NCBI GenBank assembly: GCA_017380955.1
Contig: JAFOCZ010000027.1
Span: 1 to 42,803 of the forward strand
Length of the DNA: 42,803 nt
Source: Alistipes sp.
GTDB lineage: Bacteria > Bacteroidota > Bacteroidia > Bacteroidales > Rikenellaceae
Reading direction: 5' to 3'
Part shown: one piece after another, positions 42,449 to 42,803 of the stretch
Layout: every line of letters starts with the position of its first letter
Position numbering within the stretch: position 1 is the stretch's first letter
Notes under the pieces: generated by a model
Databases searched by the model: none
The model's input: only the letters and a program-made list of their open reading frames with translations
Told to the model about the DNA's origin: nothing
Position numbers and translations under genes: made by a program

Positions 42449-42803
42449 ACTAAGATTTTCAGACTCAAAGCGTAAGATAGAGTTGTTGTGTCCTGCACGT
42501 GATTACCGTGCCGCCATAGCCGCTGTGGATTGTGGCGCTGATGCTCTGTATATCGGTGCGGAGGGCTTCGGAGCGCGACGTGCCGCAACAAATAGCACAG
42601 CCGACATAGCGCGTGTGGTGGACTATGCACACCTCTATGGCGTGAGAGTATATGTTACGCTGAACACCATACTCTACGAGAGCGAGTTGAAGCAGGCAGA
42701 GGCGCTGGCACGCGAACTTATAGCCGTGGGCGTGGATGCCCTCATAGTGCAGGATATGGCATACAGGGAGATGAACCTACCCGTAGAGTTACACGCCTCA
42801 ACA
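42429..42803 (+). CDS. U32-family peptidase/RNA-modification protein (5' part)
   Basis: The first 125 residues of a U32 protein: KRKIELLCPARDYRAAIAAV, CGADALYIGAEGFGARRAA and YGVRVYVTLNTILYESEL are the family start. U32 members include collagenase-like proteins and the TrhP/RlhA RNA-hydroxylation proteins; the class cannot be told from this part. The start ATG lies inside the preceding gene's last codons. The gene runs off the window. Confidence 0.85.
   Translation, partial: MTGENGKLRFSDSKRKIELLCPARDYRAAIAAVDCGADALYIGAEGFGARRAATNSTADIARVVDYAHLYGVRVYVTLNTILYESELKQAEALARELIAVGVDALIVQDMAYREMNLPVELHAST

Overview
The window reads as chromosomal DNA of a Bacteroidota bacterium, most likely a gut Bacteroidales near Alistipes/Rikenellaceae (family-level placement is inference). 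The support is the type V (FimA/Mfa1) pilus locus, Bacteroidota-type families (DUF3467, DUF3575, DUF3868, DUF4271, DUF4906), start codons with little Shine-Dalgarno signal, and many promoters of the Bacteroidota form TTTG-N18-20-TAnnTTTG. No rRNA, tRNA or CRISPR array was recognised.

Layout. (1) 1-246: 3' end of pstB (phosphate ABC transporter ATPase) and its terminator. (2) about 320-3600: a compact AT-rich mobile element with an XRE regulator diverging from two small genes and a serine recombinase, facing a tyrosine integrase; paired operator-like palindromes lie between the divergent genes. (3) 3764-4624: a lipoprotein. (4) 4667-7664: an AT-rich island on the minus strand with two paralogous unknown proteins and a PIF1-like helicase. 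(5) 7665-8187: a regulatory region with a candidate small RNA on the minus strand and a strong promoter for a RIC-like hemerythrin protein plus LuxR-type regulator, followed by cutC and a transglutaminase-like protein. (6) 11529-23435: a seven-gene type V pilus operon on the minus strand (DUF3575, DUF3868/OmpA-like, Mfa1 major subunit, FimB/Mfa2 anchor, three accessory or tip subunits). A terminator-like hairpin follows the major subunit gene. (7) 23436-24408: gene-free DNA with the pilus promoter, a terminator and degenerate repeats. (8) 24409-32500: a long minus-strand cluster: lysE-type transporter, cmk, ispH, a small membrane protein, S41 protease, histidine kinase, DUF4271, hemD, rnpA, yidD. 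(9) 32682-42803: housekeeping genes: DUF3467; pyrH-tlpA-frr (minus); dxs-dapD and rplY-pth (plus); a 56-residue ferredoxin and serS (minus); an inositol monophosphatase family gene and a partial U32 peptidase gene (plus), with several intergenic repeats.

How the parts work together. The pilus operon encodes the machinery for lipoprotein-derived surface fibres: outer-membrane accessory proteins first, then the polymerising subunit, its anchor and the tip proteins. The hemerythrin/LuxR pair looks like a stress-response (iron-centre repair) unit. dxs and ispH both serve the MEP isoprenoid pathway but sit in separate operons. The least explained features are the helicase with its paralogous partners, the candidate small RNA at 7889-8018, the hairpin between the pilus major subunit and anchor genes, and the dispersed hairpin repeat after pth.
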